Shown: positions 1 to 7,844 of the stretch, piece after piece
Position numbering within the stretch: position 1 is the first letter of the stretch
Layout of the letters: the number at the start of each line of letters is the position of its first letter
DNA from: Sphingomonas sp.
Lineage (GTDB): Bacteria; Pseudomonadota; Alphaproteobacteria; Sphingomonadales; Sphingomonadaceae
Assembly: GCA_013822915.1 (NCBI GenBank)
Contig: PNLG01000183.1
Location: 1 to 10,851 of the forward strand
Reading direction: 5' to 3'
DNA length: 10,851 nucleotides
Position numbers and translations under genes: made by a program
Notes under the pieces: model-generated
Told to the model about the DNA's origin: nothing
Database searches by the model: none
Seen by the model: only the letters and a program-made list of their open reading frames with translations

Positions 1-1962
1 CTTCACCGCCAGGCGGCCATCGACCTCCTCATCCCAATTGGCGGTCGCGCGCAGCACATCGGCGCCGCCATCGAGCGGCAAGTCCACCCGGCGTGTCCCC
101 TCCCCCTGACGCAGCCGCAGCACTTGCCCAAGCGGCGGGTCGATGCGCCCGAAATAGCGCATGAGATAGGCCGCCGCCTTGCCCAGTTCTGCGCGCGGAT
201 CGGCGGGATCCTTCGACGGATAGTGCCAGCGATTGCCCACCCGTAGCAGGATCGCCGCCAGCGCATCCGCGCGCCCACGCCCGTCGAAATTCCAATCCCA
301 TGTCGCCAGCAATGCCTTGGCCGCCGCGATCTTCGCATCGCCGCGCGGGTCAACCGCGCCAAGGGCCGCAAACCATTTCGCCGCCCAGCTCCGGCGGCTG
401 ACCGTGGTGTCGAACTTGATCGCGTAGAGCTCCTCGGCGCTGATCGACGGGTCGGCCCCCAGCAGCTCGACCGATCGGGTGCCGCGATTGGTGGTGTTGG
501 TCTCAATCCCCAACAGCGGTGAAAACGATGCTGGATCAAGCTCATACCCCGCGCCCGATGCGTGGAACGGCGTGTTGTTGGCGTTGATGACAAAGCCCGA
601 GCCGGGATTGATGTTTTTGGGCACATCGCTCCAGGCGACCGTGCCCGGCATGAAATTGCGCGACGTGTCGCCCGCCAGCACGGTCTTGTAGTCAGACCCC
701 GGCCGCCGACGCGGGAAGGACGCGTTATAGATGTGCGCGACATTGCCCGCCGCATCGGCATAGATGAAATTGGTCGCGGGCACCCCCTGTATCGCGAGCG
801 CGCGCTGCCACTGCGCAAAATCGCGCGCCTTGTTCAGCCGGTAATACTCCTCCACCATGCGAAGCTGATCCGCCCCGCCATAGCGGATCGCAAAGGCGCC
901 GTTTTTGTTCATGAACACCGGCCCCTGCACCGCGCGGTAAACCATGCGCGGCACCGGCAGCACGAACGGGCCAAACAGCTTGACCGGCAGCCAGACCCGC
1001 TTTGCCTCCAGGTCGCGCCACTGCCCGTCATAGCGATAGCGCTTGGCAGCGGGATCGAGTGTCAGCTTGTAAATGTCGATCAGGTCGGGCCGGTTTACGG
1101 TGTTGGTCCATCCCAGGGTCTTGTTATGCCCCAGCAGCGGATAGGGTGCGCCGGGAAAGGTTGCCCCCGCAAAATCCCACCCCGCCTTTGAATGCACCAC
1201 CAGTTCATACCAAGCGACGGACCCGCGCCACGGCTGGTGCGAATTTGAAACCAGCCGGGTAAAGCCATCCGCCGACCGCTTTGGCGCAACCGCAAAGGCG
1301 TTGGAGCCGTTGTCGGTGCTCGCGCGCGGTTCCGGTGCGCCGGGGGCAAGCGCTGGCGGGCTTTCGACATCGGGCTTGGCCCCTGCGCTTTCGCGCGGGA
1401 GTGGGCCGTCCTTCGCCAGCGCGCCGAGCACCGCGTCCAGCCCAAAGAAAAACGGCGAGCGCAGCACAAATCCCGTCGCAATGTCGCGGCCATCGACGGG
1501 GAACAGGTTTTTGAGCGCGACTTCTTCCGGGTGCCGATCCGCATAACGGTTCAGTCCAGCGGCATAGCCATCGAGCAGCGCGCGCACACCGGCGGGTTGC
1601 TTGTCATAATCGCGCGCCACCGTGTCGCGTGCGCCGGTGAAGTGGAGCGCAAAATCAACGCCCGCGCCCTCTGCCCCCACCATCGCGCCAAAGCGGCCGC
1701 GCGTCATTGCGACGACTTGCTGGAGCGTCGCAAAATCATCCTCGGCATGGGCATAGGCAATGCCGTAAGCGACATCGGCATCGCTGGTGCCGAAAATATG
1801 CGGCACGCCGTAAAGATCGCGCACGATCCGCGCGTCATATCGGTGGGGCGGCGGTGCTATGGCGGGGCGCGCCACCAGCGGCTCCCACACGGCGAGACCA
1901 ATCGCGATCACTGCGAGTATCAGCGCCACTGCCCCGCCGGTTCGCACCCACATCCGCCGCAT
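1..1962 (-). CDS. Penicillin/AHL-acylase family N-terminal nucleophile hydrolase (C-terminus cut by window edge)
   Basis: The frame is open for 654 codons and runs off the left edge without a stop. Such enzymes hydrolyse amide bonds of acylated substrates (beta-lactams, acyl-homoserine lactones, lipopeptides), outside the cytoplasm. The precursor self-cleaves before a Ser that becomes the nucleophile. Here this is the G219-S220 junction in NGSNAFAV. Numbering the beta chain from S220, H242 (SNSHQPW) falls at beta-23 and V289 (TNTV) at beta-70, the positions I recall for PvdQ-type and cephalosporin acylases; penicillin G acylase has Gln at beta-23. The oxyanion Asn probably lies in NANNTP (460-465). 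Residues 11-27 are hydrophobic (VALILAVIAIGLAVW) without a clear AxA cleavage site, so this may be a membrane anchor. ATG 1962 is preceded by GGGGAG (1977-1972) with a 9-nt spacer; GTG 1965 is an alternative. The gene is divergent from clpB. Family is firm; substrate is open. Roughly 100 C-terminal residues are probably missing. Confidence 0.93.
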   Translation of the reverse strand, partial: MRRMWVRTGGAVALILAVIAIGLAVWEPLVARPAIAPPPHRYDARIVRDLYGVPHIFGTSDADVAYGIAYAHAEDDFATLQQVVAMTRGRFGAMVGAEGAGVDFALHFTGARDTVARDYDKQPAGVRALLDGYAAGLNRYADRHPEEVALKNLFPVDGRDIATGFVLRSPFFFGLDAVLGALAKDGPLPRESAGAKPDVESPPALAPGAPEPRASTDNGSNAFAVAPKRSADGFTRLVSNSHQPWRGSVAWYELVVHSKAGWDFAGATFPGAPYPLLGHNKTLGWTNTVNRPDLIDIYKLTLDPAAKRYRYDGQWRDLEAKRVWLPVKLFGPFVLPVPRMVYRAVQGPVFMNKNGAFAIRYGGADQLRMVEEYYRLNKARDFAQWQRALAIQGVPATNFIYADAAGNVAHIYNASFPRRRPGSDYKTVLAGDTSRNFMPGTVAWSDVPKNINPGSGFVINANNTPFHASGAGYELDPASFSPLLGIETNTTNRGTRSVELLGADPSISAEELYAIKFDTTVSRRSWAAKWFAALGAVDPRGDAKIAAAKALLATWDWNFDGRGRADALAAILLRVGNRWHYPSKDPADPRAELGKAAAYLMRYFGRIDPPLGQVLRLRQGEGTRRVDLPLDGGADVLRATANWDEEVDGRLAVK

Positions 1963-2027
1963 CACGCCCTGCTCCCCATTTTTCAGCCGGTGTAGCGGGG
2001 GGATGACGGCCAAGCCAAGCGCTGAAT

Positions 2028-2056
2028 CTTGTGTTGCAAAACAGCAACACTATATC
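2028..2056 (+). promoter_or_regulatory. Putative heat-shock (RpoH-type) promoter of clpB
   Basis: CTTG at 2028-2031 is followed after 18 nt by CTATAT (2050-2055), resembling alphaproteobacterial RpoH promoters (CTTG -35, C-Y-T-A-T-type -10). It can also be read as a sigma-70-like TTGTGT (2029-2034), 16-nt spacer, TATATC (2051-2056). Transcription would start near 2060-2064, leaving a 5' leader of about 20-25 nt. clpB is a classic heat-shock gene, which supports the reading. The transcription start is inferred. Confidence 0.5.
2031..2050. repeat. Perfect 7-bp inverted repeat in the clpB promoter spacer
   Basis: GTGTTGC (2031-2037) and GCAACAC (2044-2050) are perfect reverse complements separated by AAAACA. 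The repeat spans almost exactly the interval between the proposed -35 and -10 boxes. It does not resemble the CIRCE element (TTAGCACTC-N9-GAGTGCTAA). It could be an operator for an unknown regulator or a chance palindrome. Confidence 0.6.
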
Positions 2057-2073
2057 GGGGCAAAGCAGTCAAA

Positions 2074-2078
2074 AGGAG
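2074..2078 (+). promoter_or_regulatory. Ribosome binding site of clpB
   Basis: AGGAG lies 5 nt before ATG 2084 (AAAAGGAGCGGCC-ATG). It fixes the start at 2084, although the frame is open further upstream (to 1859); the upstream codons do not resemble a ClpB N-terminus. Confidence 0.85.
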
Positions 2079-2083
2079 CGGCC

Positions 2084-4663
2084 ATGAATATCGAGAAATT
2101 TACCGATCGCGCGCGCGGCTTCCTGCAATCGGCGCTGACCGTCGCGATCCGCCTGAGCCATCAGCGGATAGCCCCCGACCATATTCTGAAAGCGTTGCTG
2201 GAGGATGAAGAGGGCATGGCCGCCGGGCTGATCAAGGCGGCGGGCGGCGATGCGGCGCGCGCGGTTGCGGAAACCGATGCAGCGCTGGCGAAAATCCCCG
2301 CCGTCTCCGGCTCGGGCGCGCAGGCGCAGCCCGGCCTCGACAATGACAGCGTGCGCGTGCTCGACACCGCCGAACAAGTCGCGACCAAGGCGGGGGACAG
2401 TTTTGTCACGGTCGAGCGGCTGCTGCTGGCGCTTGCGCTATCGCCGACCACGGCGGCGGGCAAGGCGCTGGCGACGGCGGGGGTGAAGGCTGAGGCGCTG
2501 AACAAGGCGATTAGCGATCTGCGCGGCGGCCGCACCGCCGACAGCGCGGGCGCAGAGGGGCAATATGATGCGCTCAAGAAATTCGCCCGCGACCTGACTC
2601 AGGCGGCGCGCGACGGCAAGCTTGATCCCGTTATCGGCCGGGATGAGGAAATCCGCCGCACTGTCCAGATTCTCGCGCGGCGCACCAAGAATAATCCGGT
2701 GCTGATTGGCGAGCCCGGCGTCGGCAAAACCGCGATTGCCGAAGGGCTCGCGCTGCGGATCGCTAATGGCGACGTCCCCGACACGCTCAAAGACCGCAAG
2801 CTGATGGCGCTCGACATGGGGGCGCTGATCGCGGGCGCCAAATATCGCGGCGAGTTTGAGGAGCGGCTGAAGGGCGTGCTTGACGAGGTCAAGGGCGCCG
2901 AGGGGCAGATCGTGCTGTTCATCGACGAGATGCATCAGTTGATCGGTGCTGGCAAAACAGAGGGCGCGATGGATGCGGGCAATCTGCTCAAACCCGCGCT
3001 TGCGCGGGGTGAATTGCATTGCATCGGCGCGACGACGCTCGATGAATATCGCAAATATGTTGAGAAAGATCCTGCGCTGCAACGGCGGTTCCAGCCGGTG
3101 TTCGTCGGCGAACCGACCGTGCCCGACACGATCAGCATCCTGCGGGGATTGAAGGAAAAATATGAGCTGCACCACGGCGTGCGGATCACTGACGCCGCGA
3201 TTGTGGCGGCGGCCACGCTGTCGAACCGCTACATCACTGACCGCTTCCTGCCCGACAAGGCAATCGACCTGATGGACGAAGCCGCCAGCCGCATCCGCAT
3301 GGAAGTGGAGAGCAAGCCCGAGGAGATTGAGGCGCTCGACCGCCGGATCATCCAGCTCAAGATCGAGCGCGAGGCACTGCGCCGCGAGACCGACGCGGCG
3401 TCGCGCGACCGGCTGAGCACGCTCGAGGGCGATCTTGCCAATCTGGAGCAGCAGTCAAGCGAATTGACCCAGCGCTGGCAGGCGGAAAAGGACAAGATTT
3501 CGGCCGAAGCGCGGTTGAAGGAGCAACTCGACGCCGCCCGGCTGGAGCTGGAGCAAGCGCAGCGGGCGGGCGACCTCGCGCGCGCGGGCGAGCTGTCCTA
3601 TGGCCGCATCCCCGAGCTCCAGCGCAAGCTTGACGAGGCGGCGGGCGCGACCAAGGGCGCGATGCTGCGCGAGGAAGTGACCGCCGACGATATCGCCGGC
3701 GTTGTCGCGCGCTGGACCGGGATTCCGGTTGAACGGATGCTGTCGGGCGAGCGCGAAAAGCTGCTCCGGATGGAGGAAACGCTGGGCCGCCGGGTGATCG
3801 GCCAAAAGGAAGCGGTGCGCGCGGTCTCAACCGCCGTGCGCCGCGCGCGGGCAGGGTTGCAGGACCCCAACCGGCCGCTCGGCTCGTTCCTGTTCCTCGG
3901 GCCCACCGGCGTCGGCAAGACCGAACTGACCAAGGCGCTCGCTGAATTTCTGTTCGACGATGCCGCTGCGATGGTGCGAATCGACATGAGTGAATTCATG
4001 GAAAAACATGCCGTTGCGCGGTTGATCGGTGCGCCGCCCGGCTATGTTGGTTATGAAGAAGGCGGCGTTCTCACCGAAGCGGTGCGGCGGCGCCCCTATC
4101 AAGTTGTGCTGTTCGATGAGGTGGAGAAAGCACACAGCGATGTCTTCAACATCCTGCTTCAGGTGCTCGACGACGGGCGGCTGACCGACGGGCAGGGGCG
4201 CACGGTCGATTTTACCAACACGATTATCGTGCTGACCTCCAACCTGGGCAGCCAATATCTGACCGCGGTTGCCGATGGCGAGGATGTTGCCTCGGTCGAG
4301 CCGCAGGTGATGGAGGTGGTGCGCGGGCATTTCCGGCCCGAATTCCTGAACCGGCTGGATGAGATCGTGCTGTTCCACCGGCTGGGGCAGAGCGAAATGG
4401 CGCCTATCGTCGATTTGCAAGTCGCGCGGGTCGGCAAACTGCTCGCGGATCGCAAGATCAGCGTCGATATGAGCGAGGGCGCGCGCGCCTGGCTCGGCCG
4501 GATTGGCTATGACCCGGTCTATGGCGCGCGGCCGCTGAAACGCGCCGTGCAGCGCTATCTGCAGGACCCGCTCGCTGACCTCATCCTGTCGGGTGGGGTG
4601 AGCGATGGCCAGACAGTGCGGGTGGAGGATGGCGACGGCGCGCTGCGGCTTTCGGTGGCTTGA
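2084..4663 (+). CDS. clpB: ATP-dependent chaperone ClpB (Hsp104-family disaggregase)
   Basis: The protein has 859 residues, the normal ClpB length. ClpB is a hexameric AAA+ machine in the cytoplasm that threads aggregated proteins through its pore and, with DnaK/DnaJ/GrpE, returns them to a foldable state. Visible in order: a Clp N-domain with two repeats (about 1-145), starting MNIEKFTDRARGFLQ; NBD1 with Walker A GEPGVGKT (209-216, K215), pore-loop Y254 in AKYRGEFE and Walker B FIDEMH (E282); a charged coiled-coil middle domain (about 395-525), which distinguishes ClpB from ClpA/ClpC; NBD2 with Walker A GPTGVGKT (606-613, K612), pore-loop Y654 in GYVGYEEGG and Walker B LFDEVEKAH (E679); and a C-terminal domain with GARPLKRAVQR. 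All catalytic residues are intact, and there is no ClpP-binding IGF-type loop that I can see. The gene stands alone, divergent from the acylase and convergent with the receptor gene. A heat-shock promoter is likely. Confidence 0.99.
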   Translation: MNIEKFTDRARGFLQSALTVAIRLSHQRIAPDHILKALLEDEEGMAAGLIKAAGGDAARAVAETDAALAKIPAVSGSGAQAQPGLDNDSVRVLDTAEQVATKAGDSFVTVERLLLALALSPTTAAGKALATAGVKAEALNKAISDLRGGRTADSAGAEGQYDALKKFARDLTQAARDGKLDPVIGRDEEIRRTVQILARRTKNNPVLIGEPGVGKTAIAEGLALRIANGDVPDTLKDRKLMALDMGALIAGAKYRGEFEERLKGVLDEVKGAEGQIVLFIDEMHQLIGAGKTEGAMDAGNLLKPALARGELHCIGATTLDEYRKYVEKDPALQRRFQPVFVGEPTVPDTISILRGLKEKYELHHGVRITDAAIVAAATLSNRYITDRFLPDKAIDLMDEAASRIRMEVESKPEEIEALDRRIIQLKIEREALRRETDAASRDRLSTLEGDLANLEQQSSELTQRWQAEKDKISAEARLKEQLDAARLELEQAQRAGDLARAGELSYGRIPELQRKLDEAAGATKGAMLREEVTADDIAGVVARWTGIPVERMLSGEREKLLRMEETLGRRVIGQKEAVRAVSTAVRRARAGLQDPNRPLGSFLFLGPTGVGKTELTKALAEFLFDDAAAMVRIDMSEFMEKHAVARLIGAPPGYVGYEEGGVLTEAVRRRPYQVVLFDEVEKAHSDVFNILLQVLDDGRLTDGQGRTVDFTNTIIVLTSNLGSQYLTAVADGEDVASVEPQVMEVVRGHFRPEFLNRLDEIVLFHRLGQSEMAPIVDLQVARVGKLLADRKISVDMSEGARAWLGRIGYDPVYGARPLKRAVQRYLQDPLADLILSGGVSDGQTVRVEDGDGALRLSVA

Positions 4664-4692
4664 GCGGCCGCTGAGCGTTTTGGCTAAAAAGA

Positions 4693-4726
4693 AGGGGGCG
4701 GCCAATCGAATGACTGGCCGCCCCCT
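4693..4726 (-). terminator. Rho-independent terminator of the TonB-dependent receptor gene (possibly bidirectional)
   Basis: A perfect 12-bp stem (AGGGGGCGGCCA, 4693-4704, with TGGCCGCCCCCT, 4715-4726) encloses a 10-nt loop. Read on the minus strand it is followed by TTCTTTTTAG, a proper U-rich tail, 27 bp past the receptor stop. On the plus strand the hairpin lies 29 bp after the clpB stop but is followed by ATGTCGCTTCC, with no U-tract. It may stop clpB transcripts less efficiently or not at all. Confidence 0.85.
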
Positions 4727-4753
4727 ATGTCGCTTCCGACCGATGTGTCGTGC

Positions 4754-7726
4754 TTAGAAGCTCACCCGGCCCGACACAGTGAAACGGCGACCGATCGCAT
4801 CATAAGTCGATGGGAAGGTGTTGCCGCTGTTAAAGGCGGTTGCCCCGATGGTGTTGCCCACATCGGGCGGGCTCAGACCGAGAAGGTTGTCGATCACGAA
4901 AGTGAGCCGGAAATTCTTGGATGCCTGAACCCCCATTGCGAGATCGAGATAGTTATAGGCTGGAATGGTCCGATAGGCCCCGACGATGCTGGTCGGTGCG
5001 GTCGAACCAAAGCTGCCAACCGTGCCAGCCGCTGGCGGTGTTGTGGCATTGACGCCGGTGCGCGGCTCGTAGCTCGTTCCGCTGAGGTGGCGCCACAGCA
5101 GCGAGAAATCGAACGCATCCACCGAAGCCGTCGTCCGCAGGTTCCATGACCATTGCGGCAACACCGGATCGCAGCTTACGCTGTAAAATCCAACGCATTC
5201 GCGAATGAAGCTTGCCGGGTTCGACTGGAACCGGCTGCGGTCGGTATAGTTGCCTTGGAACTGCCAGTTCAGGTTCACTGCCCCAAAGCGGCGGCTATAG
5301 GTTGCGCCAAAGTCAACGCCGCGGTTTTGAAGCCGACCAAGGTTGGACGACTGCAGAATAATCCCCTGGGTCGACGCCGGATCGCCGCTCAGCCCGCCGG
5401 TCAGCGGGTTGCGGCGGATCAACAGGCAATTCGGTGCGGTTGGGCTCGTTTGACCAAAACAGCCGTTCAACACGTCGCCGACGGTCGGCGCGGTTATGGC
5501 ACCCGCGATATCGATCTGATACCAATCCACTGTAACCGACAGATTGCCGAAGAACGATCCCGGTTGAACTACCAAACCGACCGTATAGGTCGTCGCGACT
5601 TCGGGGCGAGCAAATGGGTTGCCGCCCGTGGTGACGTTCACCTGCCCGGCGATTGGAGCGGGAATTGACCCAAGGCGGGTTGCAGGTTGACCGACGGCTG
5701 CGAGCTGTGCGGTGCAAATTGCCGCCGTGGTTGCATTGGCGGTGCCAAGAGCCGCCTGACAGGGGTCGACCGCGAGGTTGTTCAGGCCGGTTGTGACGGG
5801 CGCAAACAATTCACCGATATTGGGCGCACGCACAGCCCGGGTATAGGTGCCGCGGAACTTGAGCTGCCGGATCGGCGAATAGTTGCCGCCGAACTTATAG
5901 GTCCAGTTGCCGCCCGAATTCGAATAATCCGCGTACCGGAACCCGGCTTCCACCGTCAATTCATTAAAGAACGGCCGGTCGCTGACAATCGGCGCGTTGA
6001 GTTCGCCGAAGACTTCGCCGGAATAATAGCTGCCGTTGATTGACGCAAATGCGCCGCCCGAACCCAAAATTGCCCCTGGCGTCGAGGAGGGAAGATCGCC
6101 GAACTGCCCGCCGCTATACCGACGATATTCAGCGCCCAGGGCAACGGCGACCGGCTTGTTCGTCCATGGCAATGCAAACCCGAGATCACCGTTCACCACG
6201 CCCTGCACATCGGCAAAAGTGGTGTTGATGAACGTGTTGGTCGGCACGCCGACAAAAGTAAGTGCAGCCTGCGACAAAGTCCCTTCGGCGCCAAAGATGT
6301 TGACGGGGACGCAGCCAGCCGCCGAACCGGTCGGGCAGTTGCGCAGCCCCTGCTGCACGCGCTCGAAAAGAGCCGTGCCGGTGCTGGTGTTCCGCCGGTT
6401 GGCTTCGCCATATTGGACGAAGACATCCCATTTCAGCGTGTCCGTGAGCTTGCCGCGCAGACCGGCGGTGATCTGGAACAAATTGGTCTCGAACACGGCA
6501 ACGCGGGGGCCGGTTTCGGTAAAGCGACGGGCGACGATTGCGGTGATTTCGGTGCCCGCTGCGATTGCGGTCGGGCAATCGGTGCGGCCCGCAAACTCGC
6601 AAAGCTGCGTGCGCTGGGTCGGCGTCAGGAATTGGTTGTTGAGCGGAATTTGGAACGGGTTGGTAAAGGTGCCCGTTGGTGCCAGTTCCTGGCGAACGCG
6701 CGACCGCGAAAACGTGCCTTCGGTATAAAATTCCACATTGGGAATGAATTCATAGCGCGAGGCCGCGTAAATCGACCAGCGATCCAGTGGCGTCTGGAAC
6801 AGGTTCAGCGGGTTGAAGTTGAAGTTCGAAAAGCCGGGCGTGATAGTGCCGGTTGCCGGGCTAAAGGCTGCACCGGCCGCGAATGGACCCGTTGTCGGCA
6901 GCGGCAAGAATAGCGACGCAGGCACCGCCGTTTGCGAACCCTGTTCACCGCCAACCCGCGCGGCAGCACAGCCGCCGGGCGCCGCATTTTGTGCCCCGGT
7001 GCAGGTTGATTGACGCGACACCAGACCGATATCGCGATCGCCCTGAAGAACGGGGCGCACATTGGTGTAGCTGAGGCCCAGTACCACATTGCCGCGTCCT
7101 TCGGCGAAATTGGCGCCGGTGGTCAGGTCGATGCGGTAATTTTGGCCATCGCCACGTTCGCTGACCCCGTAATTGGCCGAAACGTCGATGCCTTCAAAAT
7201 TCTGGCGCGTGACGAAGTTGACAAGACCCGCGACAGCGTCGGCACCGTAAGAGGTCACCGCACCGCCGGTCAGCGTGTCGACACGCTCGAGCAGGGCAAC
7301 CGGAATGATGTTAAGATCGACGACATTGCCCAGGGTTGACGGCACAACCCGACGGCTGTTGAGCAGCACGAGGTTGCGGTTGGCGCCAAGGCCGCGCAGG
7401 TTGAATGATGCGACGCCGCCTTGACCATTATTGACCTGCTGGCCAATGCCCGCCGACGTGCCGGGAAGCTGGCGTAGCACCTGTTCGATCGACGTCGGCT
7501 GACGAAGCTGAATTTCGGCCGCCGAAATCACCGCGACCGGGCTCGACAGCGACAGGTCCGGACGACCGATGCGCGATCCGGTGACCACGACGTCGTCCTT
7601 GGCGCCTTCGGCGGTTTCGGCTGGCGCATCCTCTGCTGGCGCAGCTTGAGCCCATGCGGGCGACGCAATCGCCGTCGCCATGGTCATCGTTGTGCTCACA
7701 AGGAGCAGACGGAAATACTTTTTCAT
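4754..7726 (-). CDS. TonB-dependent outer-membrane receptor, substrate unknown
   Basis: This 990-residue outer-membrane receptor should import a ligand using energy from TonB-ExbB-ExbD. It begins MKKYFRLLLVSTTMTMA, a signal peptide probably cleaved after AWA (residue 26). A linker rich in Ala and Glu and a TonB-box-like DVVVTGSR (45-52) follow. The plug (about 60-175) carries SIEQVLRQLPG, FNLRGLGANRNLVLLNSRRV and YGADAVAGLVNFVTR. The rest is a beta-barrel with TRAVRAPNIGELFAP (629-643), VIDNLLGLSPP (944-954) and a terminal Phe typical of outer-membrane proteins. Twelve Cys occur, all in close pairs (242/253, 376/384, 464/472, 656/671, 756/767, 844/852), suggesting disulphide-closed outer loops. 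ATG 7726 is preceded by AAAGGGG (7742-7736, 9-nt spacer); an in-frame start at 7858 lacks this and would hide the signal peptide. No transporter, sigma/anti-sigma pair or degradative enzyme lies beside it, so the ligand cannot be named. Confidence 0.96.
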   Translation of the reverse strand: MKKYFRLLLVSTTMTMATAIASPAWAQAAPAEDAPAETAEGAKDDVVVTGSRIGRPDLSLSSPVAVISAAEIQLRQPTSIEQVLRQLPGTSAGIGQQVNNGQGGVASFNLRGLGANRNLVLLNSRRVVPSTLGNVVDLNIIPVALLERVDTLTGGAVTSYGADAVAGLVNFVTRQNFEGIDVSANYGVSERGDGQNYRIDLTTGANFAEGRGNVVLGLSYTNVRPVLQGDRDIGLVSRQSTCTGAQNAAPGGCAAARVGGEQGSQTAVPASLFLPLPTTGPFAAGAAFSPATGTITPGFSNFNFNPLNLFQTPLDRWSIYAASRYEFIPNVEFYTEGTFSRSRVRQELAPTGTFTNPFQIPLNNQFLTPTQRTQLCEFAGRTDCPTAIAAGTEITAIVARRFTETGPRVAVFETNLFQITAGLRGKLTDTLKWDVFVQYGEANRRNTSTGTALFERVQQGLRNCPTGSAAGCVPVNIFGAEGTLSQAALTFVGVPTNTFINTTFADVQGVVNGDLGFALPWTNKPVAVALGAEYRRYSGGQFGDLPSSTPGAILGSGGAFASINGSYYSGEVFGELNAPIVSDRPFFNELTVEAGFRYADYSNSGGNWTYKFGGNYSPIRQLKFRGTYTRAVRAPNIGELFAPVTTGLNNLAVDPCQAALGTANATTAAICTAQLAAVGQPATRLGSIPAPIAGQVNVTTGGNPFARPEVATTYTVGLVVQPGSFFGNLSVTVDWYQIDIAGAITAPTVGDVLNGCFGQTSPTAPNCLLIRRNPLTGGLSGDPASTQGIILQSSNLGRLQNRGVDFGATYSRRFGAVNLNWQFQGNYTDRSRFQSNPASFIRECVGFYSVSCDPVLPQWSWNLRTTASVDAFDFSLLWRHLSGTSYEPRTGVNATTPPAAGTVGSFGSTAPTSIVGAYRTIPAYNYLDLAMGVQASKNFRLTFVIDNLLGLSPPDVGNTIGATAFNSGNTFPSTYDAIGRRFTVSGRVSF

Positions 7727-7792
7727 TGATGCAAACCCCTTTGCGGTTCCAGCTGACACATCGGCCGGGATGAGTAAGTTTCGCACCGCCAA

Positions 7793-7836
7793 CCCGACTG
7801 AATCAACATCTCGCCCCCTCAGTGCGGGCTTTTTTT
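7793..7836 (+). terminator. Terminator-like hairpin with U7 tail, no annotated plus-strand gene upstream
   Basis: CCCGACTGA (7793-7801) pairs with TCAGT-g-CGGG (7819-7828), giving nine base pairs with one bulged G (7824) around a 17-nt loop. After C7829 comes a run of seven T (7830-7836). This is the layout of an intrinsic terminator reading left to right. The nearest gene to the left is on the opposite strand, so any transcript ended here would be antisense to the receptor 5' end or a separate small RNA. The loop is longer than usual, which lowers confidence. Confidence 0.5.
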
Positions 7837-7844
7837 CGAATTTG

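Larger units (their letters stand above)
1963..2083. other. Divergent intergenic region acylase / clpB
   Basis: These 121 bp separate two divergent genes. On the plus strand they hold the putative clpB promoter, an inverted repeat in its spacer, and the clpB ribosome binding site. On the minus strand only the acylase ribosome binding site (1977-1972) is clear. I see no well-spaced minus-strand promoter. Confidence 0.8.

Noticed and set aside
562..1191. Plus-strand open frame of 209 codons at the left end
   Set aside because: The minus-strand frame here translates without a stop into a recognisable acylase, so this is its shadow.
2049..2072. Minus-strand promoter for the acylase (TTGACT ... 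TATAGT)
   Set aside because: The boxes look good singly, but the spacer is only 12 nt, too short for a sigma-70 promoter.
1859..2083. In-frame extension of clpB upstream of 2084 (75 extra codons)
   Set aside because: It overlaps the acylase gene in antisense and the promoter region. ATG 2084 has AGGAG at 5 nt and opens the standard ClpB N-terminus.
2438..3175. Long minus-strand open frame of 245 codons inside clpB
   Set aside because: It lies antisense to highly conserved ClpB codons, and its translation is Arg/Ala-rich with no family features. Such frames are common opposite GC-rich genes.
6036..6728. Plus-strand open frame of 230 codons inside the receptor gene
   Set aside because: It is antisense to clear TonB receptor beta-barrel sequence and has no recognisable protein features.
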